From an uncultured Desulfovibrio sp. (GTDB taxonomy: Bacteria; Desulfobacterota; Desulfovibrionia; Desulfovibrionales; Desulfovibrionaceae), in contig CAMBWG010000029.1 in NCBI GenBank assembly GCA_945871415.1, positions 1-12,166 of the forward strand: 12,166 nucleotides of DNA. Direction: 5' to 3'. The notes under the pieces were generated by a model. It made no database searches. It was not told the DNA's origin and saw only the letters and a list, made by a program, of their open reading frames with translations. Numbering within the stretch: position 1 is the stretch's first letter; every line of letters starts with the position of its first letter. Of this stretch, positions 1 through 7,073 are shown one piece after another. The position numbers and the translations under genes are program-made.

Positions 1-82
1 GAGCGGAAAAACTGCGCTTTTTCCGCGAAACGACAGGCCGTATGGTTTGAAATGCGCAGCATTTCAAACTGAACATGCTCTA
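1..82 (+). repeat. Long palindromic repeat element, copy A (right part; cut by window start)
   Basis: This is the right-hand portion of a multi-hairpin element. It contains a 9-bp stem GCGGAAAAA/TTTTTCCGC (3-26, 6-nt loop), a spacer, then an 11-bp perfect inverted repeat GTTTGAAATGC-GCA-GCATTTCAAAC (45-69), and ends with GAACATGCTCTA (71-82). Bases 1-55 are nearly identical to 12112-12166 (differences only in the loop around 12-14), so the two edges of the window hold the same element in the same orientation. The end TAGAGCATG... (read on the minus strand) is an imperfect inverted copy of the element's left end at 12046. Mobility is inferred; no transposase is present. Confidence 0.8.
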
Positions 83-98
83 TTTGTTGTGTTTTCTC

Positions 99-132
99 AA
101 GGGAAAGGGGGAATTCCTCCTTTCCCTTTTTT
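99..132 (+). terminator. Intrinsic terminator of a gene left of the window
   Basis: A 10-bp perfect stem (AAGGGAAAGG at 99-108 with CCTTTCCCTT at 119-128) is extended inward by a G-T pair and two G-C pairs around an AATT loop, and runs directly into a T tract ending at 132. The T tract is only on the plus strand, so it ends rightward transcription. No rightward gene precedes it in the window, so it probably serves a gene beyond the left edge, with repeat copy A lying in that transcript's 3' region. Confidence 0.75.
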
Positions 133-456
133 ATTGCTCCAACGGAGCGGGGGAGAGCATCCGTCAGGTTGCTGTCTTTTTCATCGGGCGAATATTTTTC
201 CTGCTTTTGACGAGAAAAAATATCTCATAATCAAGATTATGACAACTTATATACAAGTACACCATCAACAAAACAAACCGCACACAAAGGCAAGAGGAGC
301 AGTAAAAACGTAGGCGCGGAGAGAAGGGAAGGGAGGGGCGGGAAACGGGATATCTTTTTACGTCAGCAGGGGAGGGCTTTTCCCTATCTCTGGCGGGCAT
401 CGACGGCAGAGCAAAATGGCTTCTTCCCCTCAAAAAACGTAATGAGAAATGCCCAG
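133..456. other. Gene-poor intergenic stretch with a dyad and a G-quadruplex motif
   Basis: Open frames here are short and have no ribosome-binding site, recognisable domain or convincing composition, so I call no gene. Two structures stand out. One is a perfect 7-bp dyad CATAATC-AA-GATTATG at 226-241. The other is four close G-tracts at 326-342 (GGG-AA-GGG-A-GGGG-C-GGG), a canonical intramolecular G-quadruplex pattern on the plus strand. On the minus strand, TTGTCA (240-245) and TATTTT (217-222) are 17 bp apart and bracket the dyad, giving a possible leftward promoter with no clear gene behind it. Confidence 0.5.
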
Positions 457-506
457 GAGCGTTTCAACTTTGAAAAAGGTGAAACGCGAGACTGAAAATG
501 CTCTAA
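457..506 (+). repeat. Short palindromic repeat element, copy B
   Basis: The left half, from GAGCGTTTCAAC to the ACGCGAG at 484-490, matches 12048-12081 exactly. It folds into GCGTTTCA/TGAAACGC (459-466 with 480-487), then an A-G mismatch, then CTTT/AAAG around a GAA loop. After only a few further bases it closes with GAAAATGCTCTAA (494-506), resembling the right end of copy A. It therefore looks like a minimal or internally deleted form of the long element. It overlaps the 3' end of the leftward rhomboid gene, whose TAG stop lies in its right end. The hairpin might also act as a transcript end, but no T run follows directly. Confidence 0.75.
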
Positions 507-1492
507 AGAAGGCCAAAAGCCATAAGCCATCCTCCCGCAGTGAGACTGACGGCCAGAAGAGCTGCCGCCGGCCCGGGCAGGCTGGGGAGGTGGTGGGTGT
601 TGCGGAAGCGTTCCCACGCTCCCAGGATAAAACCGGCCAGAAGACCGCCGACATGACCGGCATAGTCCACATGCGCGCCTTCCGTGCCCAGCAATGCCAG
701 AAGTCCCCCGCCGGCCAGAAGAGGTATGGCCATATTACCGCGCCAGGGGTGGGCAAGGCCGCAGAGCAGACCGAGAATAGAGAAAAAGGCGGTGGAAAAT
801 CCCAGAGCCACATACGGCGGCGTGCGAAAGATCATTGCCAGCGCATTGCCGAGCGTGCCGCCGAGCAGGGTCAGCAGCCAGAGTCGGCCTGTCTTCAGAC
901 TGCGTGCGGCTACTGTCAGTGCAACAGCGGAAAGCATGACATTGCTGTACAGATGCGCCGCATCGGCATGGAGAAAGAGTGCCGTCAGGCAGCGGTAGCC
1001 CTCGTGATAAACATAGAGGCGGGCGCTGTCCAGACTCCCCAGCTGCTCCCAGAAGGAAGGCGAGGGGAGGGCGGAAATGGCCGGCAGTAGTCCTGAGCGC
1101 CAGGCATGCACGGCGAGCAGCGGCAGTACAGCCAGCGCGGCCCATTGCCATCCCTTTTGGATTGGGAGCTGCGCCATCGGCTGACGATTGGCTGTATTAC
1201 GGGAGGCTTCTTCCTGCCTGTAAAGACGGAACTCAAAGCGCGCGACGTCGCGCAGCAGGGCTGGGATGAAGCAGTGTGTTCTGCCGTCGGTTTTCCAGAG
1301 ACGAAAGGGCAGATGGCGGGCAGAGAGAAGAAGAATCCATTCTTCCTGTTCCCGATAGGTAGTAAATCCCTGTGGACCGGAGAGGCGTACCCAGAAAGGA
1401 GAAAGAAAGTTGGGGCGTCGCCGCAGACGATAGCGGCGGGTTCGGGAGAGAGAGCCGCGACAGAGAGGATGGCGTGAAAGGGGCTGCGGCAT
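503..1492 (-). CDS. Rhomboid family intramembrane serine protease
   Basis: A 329-residue polytopic membrane protein. Rhomboids cut transmembrane substrates inside the bilayer with a Ser-His dyad, and the pattern is complete here: H175, H180 and N184 in the segment GYRCLTALFLHADAAHLYSN, catalytic Ser233 in GFSTAFF, and His280 in AGHVGG. The spacings are close to those of E. coli GlpG. Residues 1-110 form a basic, soluble cytoplasmic region; hydrophobic segments lie near 116-135 and at several places from 182 to 327. The ATG at 1492 has no Shine-Dalgarno and lies 5 bases beyond the T tract of the rpmB terminator, so the true start is uncertain; no better start is obvious before the conserved WVRLSGPQGF segment. 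It follows rpmB in the same direction, perhaps expressed by readthrough. The TAG stop lies inside repeat copy B. Substrate unknown. Confidence 0.85.
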   Translation of the reverse strand: MPQPLSRHPLCRGSLSRTRRYRLRRRPNFLSPFWVRLSGPQGFTTYREQEEWILLLSARHLPFRLWKTDGRTHCFIPALLRDVARFEFRLYRQEEASRNTANRQPMAQLPIQKGWQWAALAVLPLLAVHAWRSGLLPAISALPSPSFWEQLGSLDSARLYVYHEGYRCLTALFLHADAAHLYSNVMLSAVALTVAARSLKTGRLWLLTLLGGTLGNALAMIFRTPPYVALGFSTAFFSILGLLCGLAHPWRGNMAIPLLAGGGLLALLGTEGAHVDYAGHVGGLLAGFILGAWERFRNTHHLPSLPGPAAALLAVSLTAGGWLMAFGLL

Positions 1493-1497
1493 GGGAT

Positions 1498-1532
1498 AAA
1501 AAAGCCCCGGCCGGAAAGGCGGCGGGGCTTTT
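1498..1532 (-). terminator. Intrinsic terminator after rpmB
   Basis: Read leftward, AAAAGCCCC pairs with GGGGCTTTT around a G+C-rich interior (gccgcc...ggc also pairs) and continues into a run of six T (plus-strand A at 1498-1503). It begins 20 bases after the rpmB stop and ends just before the rhomboid start, so it should separate the two genes transcriptionally unless termination is partial. Confidence 0.85.
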
Positions 1533-1552
1533 GTCTGATCCCTGAAAAGTCG

Positions 1553-1762
1553 TTAGCCGTTGGTACGGGCCACGGGCTTGCGAACCACACCGGAGCGCAG
1601 GCAACGGGTGCAGACGTCCAGCGTACGGACGGTACCGTTGGCGTCCTGATGACGCACGCGCTGCAGGTTGGGATTGAAGCGACGCTTGGTCTTGATGTTG
1701 GAATGGCTCACAAGGTTGCCGACTTGGGGCTTTTTACCGCAAAAGGCGCATTCTTTGCTCAT
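1553..1762 (-). CDS. rpmB: 50S ribosomal protein L28 (bL28)
   Basis: A 69-residue protein with the bL28 pattern: an N-terminal [12 protein letters not shown] segment, the central [16 protein letters not shown] motif and a C-terminal [13 protein letters not shown]. Two CxxC pairs (C5/C8 and C51/C54) mark the zinc-binding (C+) form of L28. The protein is part of the large ribosomal subunit. The start is fixed by GGAGG five bases upstream of the ATG. It is a single-gene unit here: a candidate promoter lies about 95 bases upstream and a strong terminator follows. It is not adjacent to rpmG, its partner in many bacteria. Confidence 0.97.
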   Translation of the reverse strand: MSKECAFCGKKPQVGNLVSHSNIKTKRRFNPNLQRVRHQDANGTVRTLDVCTRCLRSGVVRKPVARTNG

Positions 1763-1854
1763 GCTGTCCTCCGTTCAAATATCTCGCTATCTAGTAATTC
1801 TGCGGCAAAGCCGTTTCCGGCGCCGAGGAATATGCAAAATTATTGCACCGAAAA

Positions 1855-1883
1855 TTTCTAGATGAAGTTTCTAGAAATAGCAA
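1855..1883 (-). promoter_or_regulatory. Candidate rpmB promoter with TTTCTAGA direct repeats
   Basis: On the minus strand TTGCTA (1878-1883) and TAGAAA (1855-1860) are separated by exactly 17 bp, each 4/6 to the sigma-70 consensus, and an A8 tract (UP-element-like) lies directly upstream of the -35. The octamer TTTCTAGA occurs twice (1855-1862 and 1868-1875, period 13) within the promoter. The predicted leader to rpmB is about 85 nt and includes a GCCG-GAAA-CGGC tetraloop hairpin (1810-1821). This is a sequence-only prediction. Confidence 0.4.
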
Positions 1884-1926
1884 GTTTTTTTTACACTCAG
1901 ATTTGAATTTCTGCTTCTGCGGGCAG

Positions 1927-1950
1927 AAAAAAGGGGGACTTGCGTCCCCC
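1927..1950 (-). terminator. Intrinsic terminator of the chemotaxis operon
   Basis: Just after the cheA stop, the minus strand reads GGGGGAC-GCAA-GTCCCCC followed by TTTTTT: a perfect 7-bp G+C stem with a tetraloop and a six-T tract. It closes the cheB-to-cheA operon and isolates it from rpmB. Confidence 0.92.
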
Positions 1951-1972
1951 TCCTTACAGGCTGAGAAGATGG

Positions 1973-4915
1973 CTACTCCGGACGCTGGGGCTTGCCTTCG
2001 ATATTAGCTGCCTTGGATGTCGCCATCACATAGATTTCATGAGGATCAAGAATCAGGATAACGGAGCCGTCGCCCATGATGGTCGCCCCGGAAATACCCT
2101 TGAGATCGCCAAGATACGCGCCGAGAGGCTTGATAACGATTTCCTGACGTTCCAGCAGGCGATCCACAACCAGACCCAGACGCCGATCATTGTCATGGAT
2201 GACAACAACAGACAGAACTTCCGGCAGGGGATCGGTGCCCGGGAGCTCCAGCATTTCGGAAAGTTCCACGATGCCGAGTACTTCGCCGCGCAGTGTTACT
2301 GCCTTGCGTCCCTTGACGTCCGTAAGGCGCTCCGCTTCGATTTTGGTCGTCTCGGATACGGCGTCAAGCGGAATAGCGTAGGTCTGACCGGAGACATTGA
2401 CCATCAGGGCGTCGATAATGGCCAGTGTCAGAGGCAGACTCAGGGTAAAGCGCGTTCCCTTGCCAACTTCGGTATAGGTGTTAACGCTACCCTTGAGGTT
2501 TTTAATGTTGGTGCGCACCACGTCCATACCGACGCCGCGACCGGAAATGTCCGTGATTTTTTCGGCCGAAGAGAAACCGGGATGGAAGATCAGCTCCACG
2601 GCTTCGCGGTCATCGAGCTGTGCGGCTTCTTCGCTGCTCATGATGCCCTTGCTGACAGCCACCTCACGCATCTTGTCGGGATCAATACCCTTGCCGTCAT
2701 CCTCGATTTCGATGGCAACGGAGTTGCCCTTGTGGAAGGCACGCAAAGTGACCTTACCCTTGGGAGGCTTGCCCGCAGCGAGACGCACGGCTTCGGGTTC
2801 GATACCGTGGTCCACGGAGTTACGGATCAGGTGAACCAGCGGGTCGCCGATGGCTTCCACAACGCTCTTGTCCAGTTCCGTTTCTTCCCCTTCCATGATG
2901 AGGTCAACTTCTTTGCCGCTTTTGCGGGAAAGGTCACGTACCAGTCGGGGGAAACGGGAGAAAACGGACGACACGGGCACCATACGCACCTTCATGATGG
3001 TGTCCTGCAAATCGTCGGAAATGCGGGCCATGGCATAGGTGGTTTCAGAAAGGCTCTGTGCCACCTGAGAAATATCCACATCATCGCCGCTGTCTTCCAG
3101 CGAGCGGGCAATCAGCGAATAGCGGTTACGGTTGATGATGAGCTCGCCGATAAGGTTCATGAGATGGTCGAGTCGCTCATGATCAACGCGGATGGACGAA
3201 CTCTTCTGCTGATGTTCGGCAGGACTGGGAGCCGCGGCAGGCTTGGCAGCCTGACGTGCGGGTGTCGCCGGTTTGGGCGCGGCGGGAGCGGGCGCGGGCT
3301 TGGGAGCCGCAGCGGCCGGTGCCTGCTGTGCTGCTTCCTCAGGCTTAGGCTGTGAGGCCGGAGCGGCTGCTGCGTCAGCCGTGGCCGTAGCCGGAGCAGA
3401 GTTTTCTTCACCGGCGCTGTCCGTCGATGAGCGCTGATGCTCGACCGCCGTCTTGAACATATCCTCGATGATGGCTACTTCCTGCCGGAGCAAATCAACC
3501 ATCAGTCCGAAGTCGATACTGTCGTTGCGTCCCTGATTGACGATACCCGCCGTACGCTCCGCATAAATTTTGAGATCGTTTTCTCCGACAAAGTTGCAGG
3601 CGTTCTTGATGGCCGTAAGGCAGCGGAAGAGGGCGTCGATGGATTCCTTGTGGCTGCCGTCGGACTCCAGCGTTTTCAGCGCCGCATGAATGATTTCGAT
3701 CTGCTGCTGTACTGTAAGGCGGAACGTCTCGACGTCGTCGGATTCCGCGCCTACCGGAATGATGGTGGGCGTTGCAACCGCGGGGCTTTCCGCCGGGGCG
3801 GCTTCTTCCGCGGGAGCCGGAGCATTACTGCCGCGACCCAGCTCCTTGGGCAGAGCAAAAGGCTCGCCGTTGATGGCATGCTGTAACTGCTCAACAAGGA
3901 TGCTGGCATCTATGGGCGTTACCTGACCGCTGCTGACATCGATGCGCTGCACAAGCCCTTCCATGACATCGACAACCAGAAGCAGGAGATCGATAAGGTC
4001 ATGGGAAGGCGTGATCTTTTCCTGCCGAATGTTGTTGAGCAGGGTTTCTGCTTCGTGCGTCAGTGCGTTCAGATCATTATAGCCAATGATGCCGCTGTTC
4101 CCTTTCATGTTGTGGAAATAGCGGAACAGGTCATTGACAAGAGCGTCCTGTTCGCTCTTGGGCTTTTCTTCCAGTTCCAGCAGGCCCGTATTGAGGCTGG
4201 CGATAATATCGCAGGACTCGTCGATAAAGTCTTTCAGATGTCCTTCCCCGAAGGCCGTCAGAGCATACGTAGGCAAAACCGGGAGAGAGGCGATCCATTC
4301 CTTGCTGGTCATGGGCGCGGCACCGTTGTCCGAAGCGGCCGGAGCCACAACGGCGGGGGCAATCTGTACCGGCTCTTCGGGAGCGGGTTCCGCAGCCACG
4401 GGCTGCTCCTCGACAACGGGCCCAGGTTCTTCCACCGGTGCGGCTGCTGCGGGCGTTTCTTCCACTTCCGGGGCTGCCGGAGCGGCAGCCGGTTCCGCTT
4501 CAGTCGGAGCGGCGGTCTTTTCTCCGGCCATGATGGCGTCGATCTGATCGATGATATGGTCGGTCTCCACATCCCCTTCGCTGTTGGAATCCTCAAGATT
4601 CTCGATCATCTGGCGCAGGGCGTCGGTAGATTCGAGAATGACGTCCATGATGTCGGGGGTGACAACCATCGCGCCCTTGCGCAGCTCGTCAAGGATGTTT
4701 TCCGCCTTGTGCGCAAGCCTGTTGATGCGATTGAGACCAAGGAAGCCCGACGCGCCTTTCAGGGAGTGCATGGGGCGGAAAATGTCATTCAGCAACGCGA
4801 GGTTGTCCGGAGTTTTTTCCAGCTCCAGGAGATTGGGCTCGATGGTTTCGAGATGCTCCTTGGCTTCGGCAATAAAATCTGCAAAAAGTTCCGGATCAAA
4901 AAAATCTTGGCTCAT
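1973..4915 (-). CDS. cheA: Chemotaxis sensor histidine kinase CheA with three Hpt-like domains
   Basis: A 980-residue kinase, well above the usual 650-700. Order: Hpt1 at 1-130 with phospho-accepting H50 (RPMHSLKGASG); Ala/Pro/Glu linker 136-200; Hpt2 at about 225-350 with H268 (RYFHNMKGNSG); a third Hpt-like domain at about 394-492 whose equivalent segment FRCLTAIKNACNFVG has Thr434 in place of His; Ala/Pro/Lys linker 505-570; dimerisation helices about 573-640; ATPase with N box HLIRNSVDHG (695-704), DDGKGI (739-744) and GRGVGMDVV (792-800); and a CheW-like domain about 835-965. No clear CheY-binding P2 domain or receiver is fused. The kinase should phosphorylate CheY and CheB, encoded upstream. 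It is the last gene of the operon, 54 bp after cheY; the start has GAAGG seven bases upstream. The third domain is probably structural or a docking module (inference). Confidence 0.96.
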   Translation of the reverse strand: MSQDFFDPELFADFIAEAKEHLETIEPNLLELEKTPDNLALLNDIFRPMHSLKGASGFLGLNRINRLAHKAENILDELRKGAMVVTPDIMDVILESTDALRQMIENLEDSNSEGDVETDHIIDQIDAIMAGEKTAAPTEAEPAAAPAAPEVEETPAAAAPVEEPGPVVEEQPVAAEPAPEEPVQIAPAVVAPAASDNGAAPMTSKEWIASLPVLPTYALTAFGEGHLKDFIDESCDIIASLNTGLLELEEKPKSEQDALVNDLFRYFHNMKGNSGIIGYNDLNALTHEAETLLNNIRQEKITPSHDLIDLLLLVVDVMEGLVQRIDVSSGQVTPIDASILVEQLQHAINGEPFALPKELGRGSNAPAPAEEAAPAESPAVATPTIIPVGAESDDVETFRLTVQQQIEIIHAALKTLESDGSHKESIDALFRCLTAIKNACNFVGENDLKIYAERTAGIVNQGRNDSIDFGLMVDLLRQEVAIIEDMFKTAVEHQRSSTDSAGEENSAPATATADAAAAPASQPKPEEAAQQAPAAAAPKPAPAPAAPKPATPARQAAKPAAAPSPAEHQQKSSSIRVDHERLDHLMNLIGELIINRNRYSLIARSLEDSGDDVDISQVAQSLSETTYAMARISDDLQDTIMKVRMVPVSSVFSRFPRLVRDLSRKSGKEVDLIMEGEETELDKSVVEAIGDPLVHLIRNSVDHGIEPEAVRLAAGKPPKGKVTLRAFHKGNSVAIEIEDDGKGIDPDKMREVAVSKGIMSSEEAAQLDDREAVELIFHPGFSSAEKITDISGRGVGMDVVRTNIKNLKGSVNTYTEVGKGTRFTLSLPLTLAIIDALMVNVSGQTYAIPLDAVSETTKIEAERLTDVKGRKAVTLRGEVLGIVELSEMLELPGTDPLPEVLSVVVIHDNDRRLGLVVDRLLERQEIVIKPLGAYLGDLKGISGATIMGDGSVILILDPHEIYVMATSKAANIEGKPQRPE

Positions 4916-4969
4916 ACCATACCTTCGCTTTACTCAAAATCACCCCGCCGGGCTAGGAACTCTTATCGG

Positions 4970-5338
4970 TTAGCCCAGAAGCATCTTTATATTCCGCACC
5001 ATCTTTTCCGGTTGGGCGGGCTTGACCATATAGAGGTTGGCCCCGATGTTGAGACCCGTCTGGATATCCTTTTCCTGTCCTTCCGTGGAGAGCACAATGA
5101 TGGGGATATCCTTGTAGGCATCCTGCATGCGAATATTTTTGATGAACGTAAAACCGTCCATGCGCGGCATGTTGACGTCCGAGACGATGAGATCGACGGG
5201 GTCAAGATTGTACAGCTTTTCCATGGCGTCGAGGCCGTCCTCTGCCGTGCTGACCTTGAAGCCTTCCGCCTTCAGCACGAAAGCGACAAGGTTGCGAATG
5301 GTTTTGGAGTCGTCAACGACCAAGATATGCTTGCCCAT
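4970..5338 (-). CDS. cheY: Single-domain response regulator CheY
   Basis: A 122-residue stand-alone receiver. The acidic pair D9/D10 (VVDDSKTIR), phosphorylated D54 (IVSDVNMPRMDG), switch residue S84 (IVLSTEG), Y103 and K106 (MVKPA) are all present, so it should be phosphorylated by the CheA encoded next to it. CheY-type regulators normally bind the flagellar switch, but the output cannot be read from sequence and could be another motility or cellular process. Spacing is 83 bp from the upstream cheR and 54 bp to cheA, with no convincing promoter or terminator in either gap. The ribosome-binding site is a modest CAGG. No CheZ or CheC-type phosphatase is encoded in the window. Confidence 0.95.
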   Translation of the reverse strand: MGKHILVVDDSKTIRNLVAFVLKAEGFKVSTAEDGLDAMEKLYNLDPVDLIVSDVNMPRMDGFTFIKNIRMQDAYKDIPIIVLSTEGQEKDIQTGLNIGANLYMVKPAQPEKMVRNIKMLLG

Positions 5339-5421
5339 GATGAACCTGCCTGTAGGAAATCTAGATAGTCTTTAGTTTCAATTCGCCCTGTTGGCAAGAG
5401 TTTTCCGCGGCCTCTGCGGCA

Positions 5422-7068
5422 TTAGCCCAGCTTGCGATAGACGATGGTTCCCGTATGATGCTCCGGTTTGAACGCACGGGAGATGTTGTGCAGGGATTCG
5501 GAGTGCCCGATCAGCAGCATGCCGTTGGGTTCCAGATTGTCGTAGAAGGCACCAATAACCTTTCGTTTCATCTCATCGTCAAAATAGATGATAACGTTAC
5601 GGCAAAAAACAATCTGGGATTTTTCCACACGCCGCAGCTGATCCCTGTCGCTCAGGTTGATTTGGCCAAAAGAGACCAGGCGTTTCAGGGGTTGATTGAT
5701 TTTGTAGGTTGTCCCTTCCTTGGTGAAGTAGTTTCGGATGATTTCCGGCGGCGTCGTGCGCAGGGCATACTCGTTGTAGACACCCCGCCGGGCCGCGGTC
5801 AGAACGGCTTCGGAAAGGTCGTTGGCCGTAATCTTGATATCCCAGGAGGCTATGTCGCTTTTCAGCACTTCATGCAGGATGATGGCCAGGGTGTAGGGTT
5901 CTTCTCCGGTGCTGCATCCGGCGGACCAGATGCGAATACGTTTTTTCCCGCTCTGGCGGCAGGCGGCGATAACTTCACCAAGCACGTATTCCTGAAAGAC
6001 CTTGAGCTGAGGAGGATTACGGAAGAAGCTCGTTTCGTTGGTCGTGACTACTTCAAAGAGCTTGTTCAGTTCCTCGCGGCGGCTGGCATCGAAGCGCAGG
6101 AAGTTGTAGTACTCTGAATAAGACTTGAGGTTCAGATCCTTAATGCGGTTCGAGAGTCGGTTTTCTACAAGGTACTTGCGATTTTCCGCAATGAAGATAC
6201 CGCATTGCTGGTAAATAAAATCACGGAGCTGAATGAATTCTTCATCCGTAATCTGCAAATCCTTGCGGAATGGCGTTGTTGTTGCGGCTGCAGGTGCCGC
6301 CGTCTTGGGCCGGAAACCCGGCAGAGAGCCGCCCACGGTTCCCGCCGCGCCGGATTCTGATGAAGGACGGAAGAGAGAGCCGATGGAGGTCGTCTTGCTG
6401 CCGTCAATGGCGCTGTTGGTCGAGCGGAAAGGAGAGGAGGGCGCATCCCCGCTGTTATCCTTTTTCAGGAGGGCTGCCGGGCGGAACGTGGGCTGCTGCC
6501 CGAGACGCGACGACAGGGGCGAGGTTGTTCCCGCCGCGGGTTTTTGTGCGCCAAAAGTCGTCTGCCCGGTTGTTTTCCCGAAAGGTGAGCTTCCCGGCGT
6601 CGTTCCGCCGATACCTGAAGCAGGCGTGTTCGCCTTGCCGAAGGGACTGGTGGCAGCACCGAACGCGCTTGTCGCCGGTTTGGAAAAAGGCGAACTCGGA
6701 GCCGCGGCCGTGCCTGTCGTCTTGCCAAGAGGGGAGGGCGTTAGCGGCTTCTTGCCAAAAGGCGAGGTGGGCGCGGGAGAGGCTGCCGGCTTTCCGAGAG
6801 GGGACGTCGGCGTGGATAATGCCGAAAGAGCCGGTTTTGAAAAGGGGTTGCCAAGCGTGCCCGAGGTTGTCCCCTGCTGGGGGGCGTTTGCTCCGGCTGG
6901 CTTGAGCGTCGGCGCTGCAAAGCGGGAGGAGAACGAGTTTTCTCCTGTCTTGCTGCCGAAAGGCGATGACGGCGTTGTGCCGGAAAGACCGGTTTCCCGA
7001 GATGTTGTCGGACTGGTGGCGTCGCCCTGCTTTGGCGGAAAGAGCGAGCTGTTGGAAGAGGAGCTCAT
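5422..7068 (-). CDS. cheR: Chemoreceptor methyltransferase CheR with long SPFGK-repeat N-terminal tail
   Basis: A 548-residue protein, about twice the size of a standard CheR. The C-terminal 280 residues are a complete CheR: helical N-domain about 270-335, NETSFFR (344-350), the SAM-binding segment WSAGCSTGEEPYTLAI (381-396) and CRNVIIYFD (489-497). It should methylate receptor glutamates using S-adenosylmethionine. Residues 1-265 are low complexity (Ser, Thr, Pro, Gly, Ala, Lys), almost certainly disordered, with seven copies of [SN]P[FL][GS]K between 74 and 165, SPFGSK at 35-40, and later SPFR/TPFRK variants. The ATG at 7068 is five bases past the stop of the HEAT gene; AGGAG in the end of that gene serves as ribosome-binding site, so translational coupling is likely. 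The continuous frame and the site before this ATG argue that the tail is really translated. Confidence 0.95.
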   Translation of the reverse strand: MSSSSNSSLFPPKQGDATSPTTSRETGLSGTTPSSPFGSKTGENSFSSRFAAPTLKPAGANAPQQGTTSGTLGNPFSKPALSALSTPTSPLGKPAASPAPTSPFGKKPLTPSPLGKTTGTAAAPSSPFSKPATSAFGAATSPFGKANTPASGIGGTTPGSSPFGKTTGQTTFGAQKPAAGTTSPLSSRLGQQPTFRPAALLKKDNSGDAPSSPFRSTNSAIDGSKTTSIGSLFRPSSESGAAGTVGGSLPGFRPKTAAPAAATTTPFRKDLQITDEEFIQLRDFIYQQCGIFIAENRKYLVENRLSNRIKDLNLKSYSEYYNFLRFDASRREELNKLFEVVTTNETSFFRNPPQLKVFQEYVLGEVIAACRQSGKKRIRIWSAGCSTGEEPYTLAIILHEVLKSDIASWDIKITANDLSEAVLTAARRGVYNEYALRTTPPEIIRNYFTKEGTTYKINQPLKRLVSFGQINLSDRDQLRRVEKSQIVFCRNVIIYFDDEMKRKVIGAFYDNLEPNGMLLIGHSESLHNISRAFKPEHHTGTIVYRKLG

Positions 7069-7073
7069 GACAC

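Noticed and set aside
47..433. Short frames at 47-313 (plus) and 164-433 (minus)
   Set aside because: One starts inside the repeat element, neither has a ribosome-binding site, and their products are compositionally unlike proteins.
1940..3355. A 471-codon plus-strand open frame opposite cheA
   Set aside because: It is antisense to the conserved kinase and CheW-like domains of cheA, has a shadow composition rich in His, Gly and Arg, and no ribosome-binding site or family resemblance.
4001..5368. A 455-codon plus-strand open frame opposite cheA and cheY
   Set aside because: It runs antisense across two genes with clear catalytic motifs; a real gene there is very unlikely.
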